Part shown: positions 49,115-49,261 of the stretch, one piece after another | How the letters are laid out: each line of letters starts with the position of its first letter | How positions within the stretch are numbered: position 1 is the first letter of the stretch | NCBI GenBank assembly: GCA_045635885.1 | Contig: JAZTWO010000025.1 | Coordinates: forward strand, 1 to 49,261 | Origin: RGIG4608 sp045635885 | Lineage (GTDB): Bacteria > Bacillota > Clostridia > Oscillospirales > CAG-272 | DNA length: 49,261 nucleotides | Direction of reading: 5' to 3' | Translations under genes and position numbers: made by a program | The notes under the pieces: model-generated | Database searches by the model: none | Seen by the model: only the letters and a program-made list of their open reading frames with translations | What the model was told of the DNA's origin: nothing

Positions 49115-49261
49115 AAATCTATAAATTGGGATTTATCGAGTAGTTACAAAGATAAAAAAGGTCGCTTTTGAAAAAGCATCGCGCGAACCCCCAAAGCTCA
49201 TAAATGTCGCTTCGGGGAACCCCGCACGCAAAACTTTTAATCGTGTGAGTTAAATTAATCT
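49115..49261. other. Right edge, nothing recognised
   Basis: 147 bases after spoVT. No open frame, RNA gene or clear terminator was supported before the window ends. Confidence 0.4.

Overview
The window looks like a chromosomal segment of an uncultured, low-to-medium-GC Gram-positive bacterium, probably a gut Clostridia member (Bacillota). The basis is Gram-positive Shine-Dalgarno sites (AAGGAG type), consensus sigma-A promoters, spoVT (an endospore regulator), a class II (Gram-positive) galT, and twelve predicted lipoproteins with classic lipoboxes instead of SusC/SusD outer-membrane proteins. No rRNA, tRNA or CRISPR array was seen. The species cannot be named from the sequence alone.

Most of the window (about 245-45755) is one large Gram-positive polysaccharide-utilisation region. 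At the left, on the minus strand, are an AraC-family regulator and a secreted DUF4886/GLUG lipoprotein. Reading away from them on the plus strand is a long, tightly packed array: an Ig-like/concanavalin-like lipoprotein, an RDD-like membrane protein, a complete sugar ABC importer (binding lipoprotein, two permeases and an ATPase of almost twice the usual length), a GH43 lipoprotein, an SGNH/CE6-like esterase, a cytoplasmic GH3, a 1344-residue Cys-rich/GLUG lipoprotein, a second SGNH esterase lipoprotein, a LamG-metallophosphoesterase-GLUG lipoprotein and a GDPD lipoprotein. A strong promoter at 30092-30119 then starts a second block: cytoplasmic GH2, a second GH43 lipoprotein, a PHP-domain phosphoesterase and galT, closed by a terminator. 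6-phosphofructokinase (own promoter and terminator) and a small membrane protein follow. A second AraC regulator (minus) diverges from a third block holding a 1512-residue GH95-like lipoprotein and a non-catalytic lipoprotein with the same C-terminal binding modules.

The inferred logic is that surface lipoproteins bind and de-esterify a branched glycan, remove side chains (GH43, GH95-like) and perhaps phosphoryl groups (metallophosphoesterase, GDPD). The ABC importer takes up oligosaccharides, cytoplasmic GH2 and GH3 finish hydrolysis, and galT and phosphofructokinase feed galactose and hexose phosphate into glycolysis. The true substrate is unknown; a fucosylated or galactosylated plant hemicellulose, or a phosphorylated glycan, are both possible.

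The right end (about 45800-49261) is different and is the most unusual part. It holds a decayed BspA-type leucine-rich-repeat gene behind a perfect promoter and a terminator-ending leader, followed by a small cassette inserted at spoVT. The cassette lies between two perfect 103-bp copies of the 5' end of spoVT: a truncated copy at 46826 and the complete gene at 48560. It carries its own promoter and two minus-strand genes, a GIY-YIG nuclease-domain protein and a protein with an HEPN-like R-x4-H motif, ending in a terminator. This resembles a compact nuclease/RNase defence or toxin-type module that integrates at the start of spoVT and rebuilds the gene. A 16-bp inverted repeat that could sequester the spoVT ribosome-binding site lies exactly at the cassette/spoVT junction.
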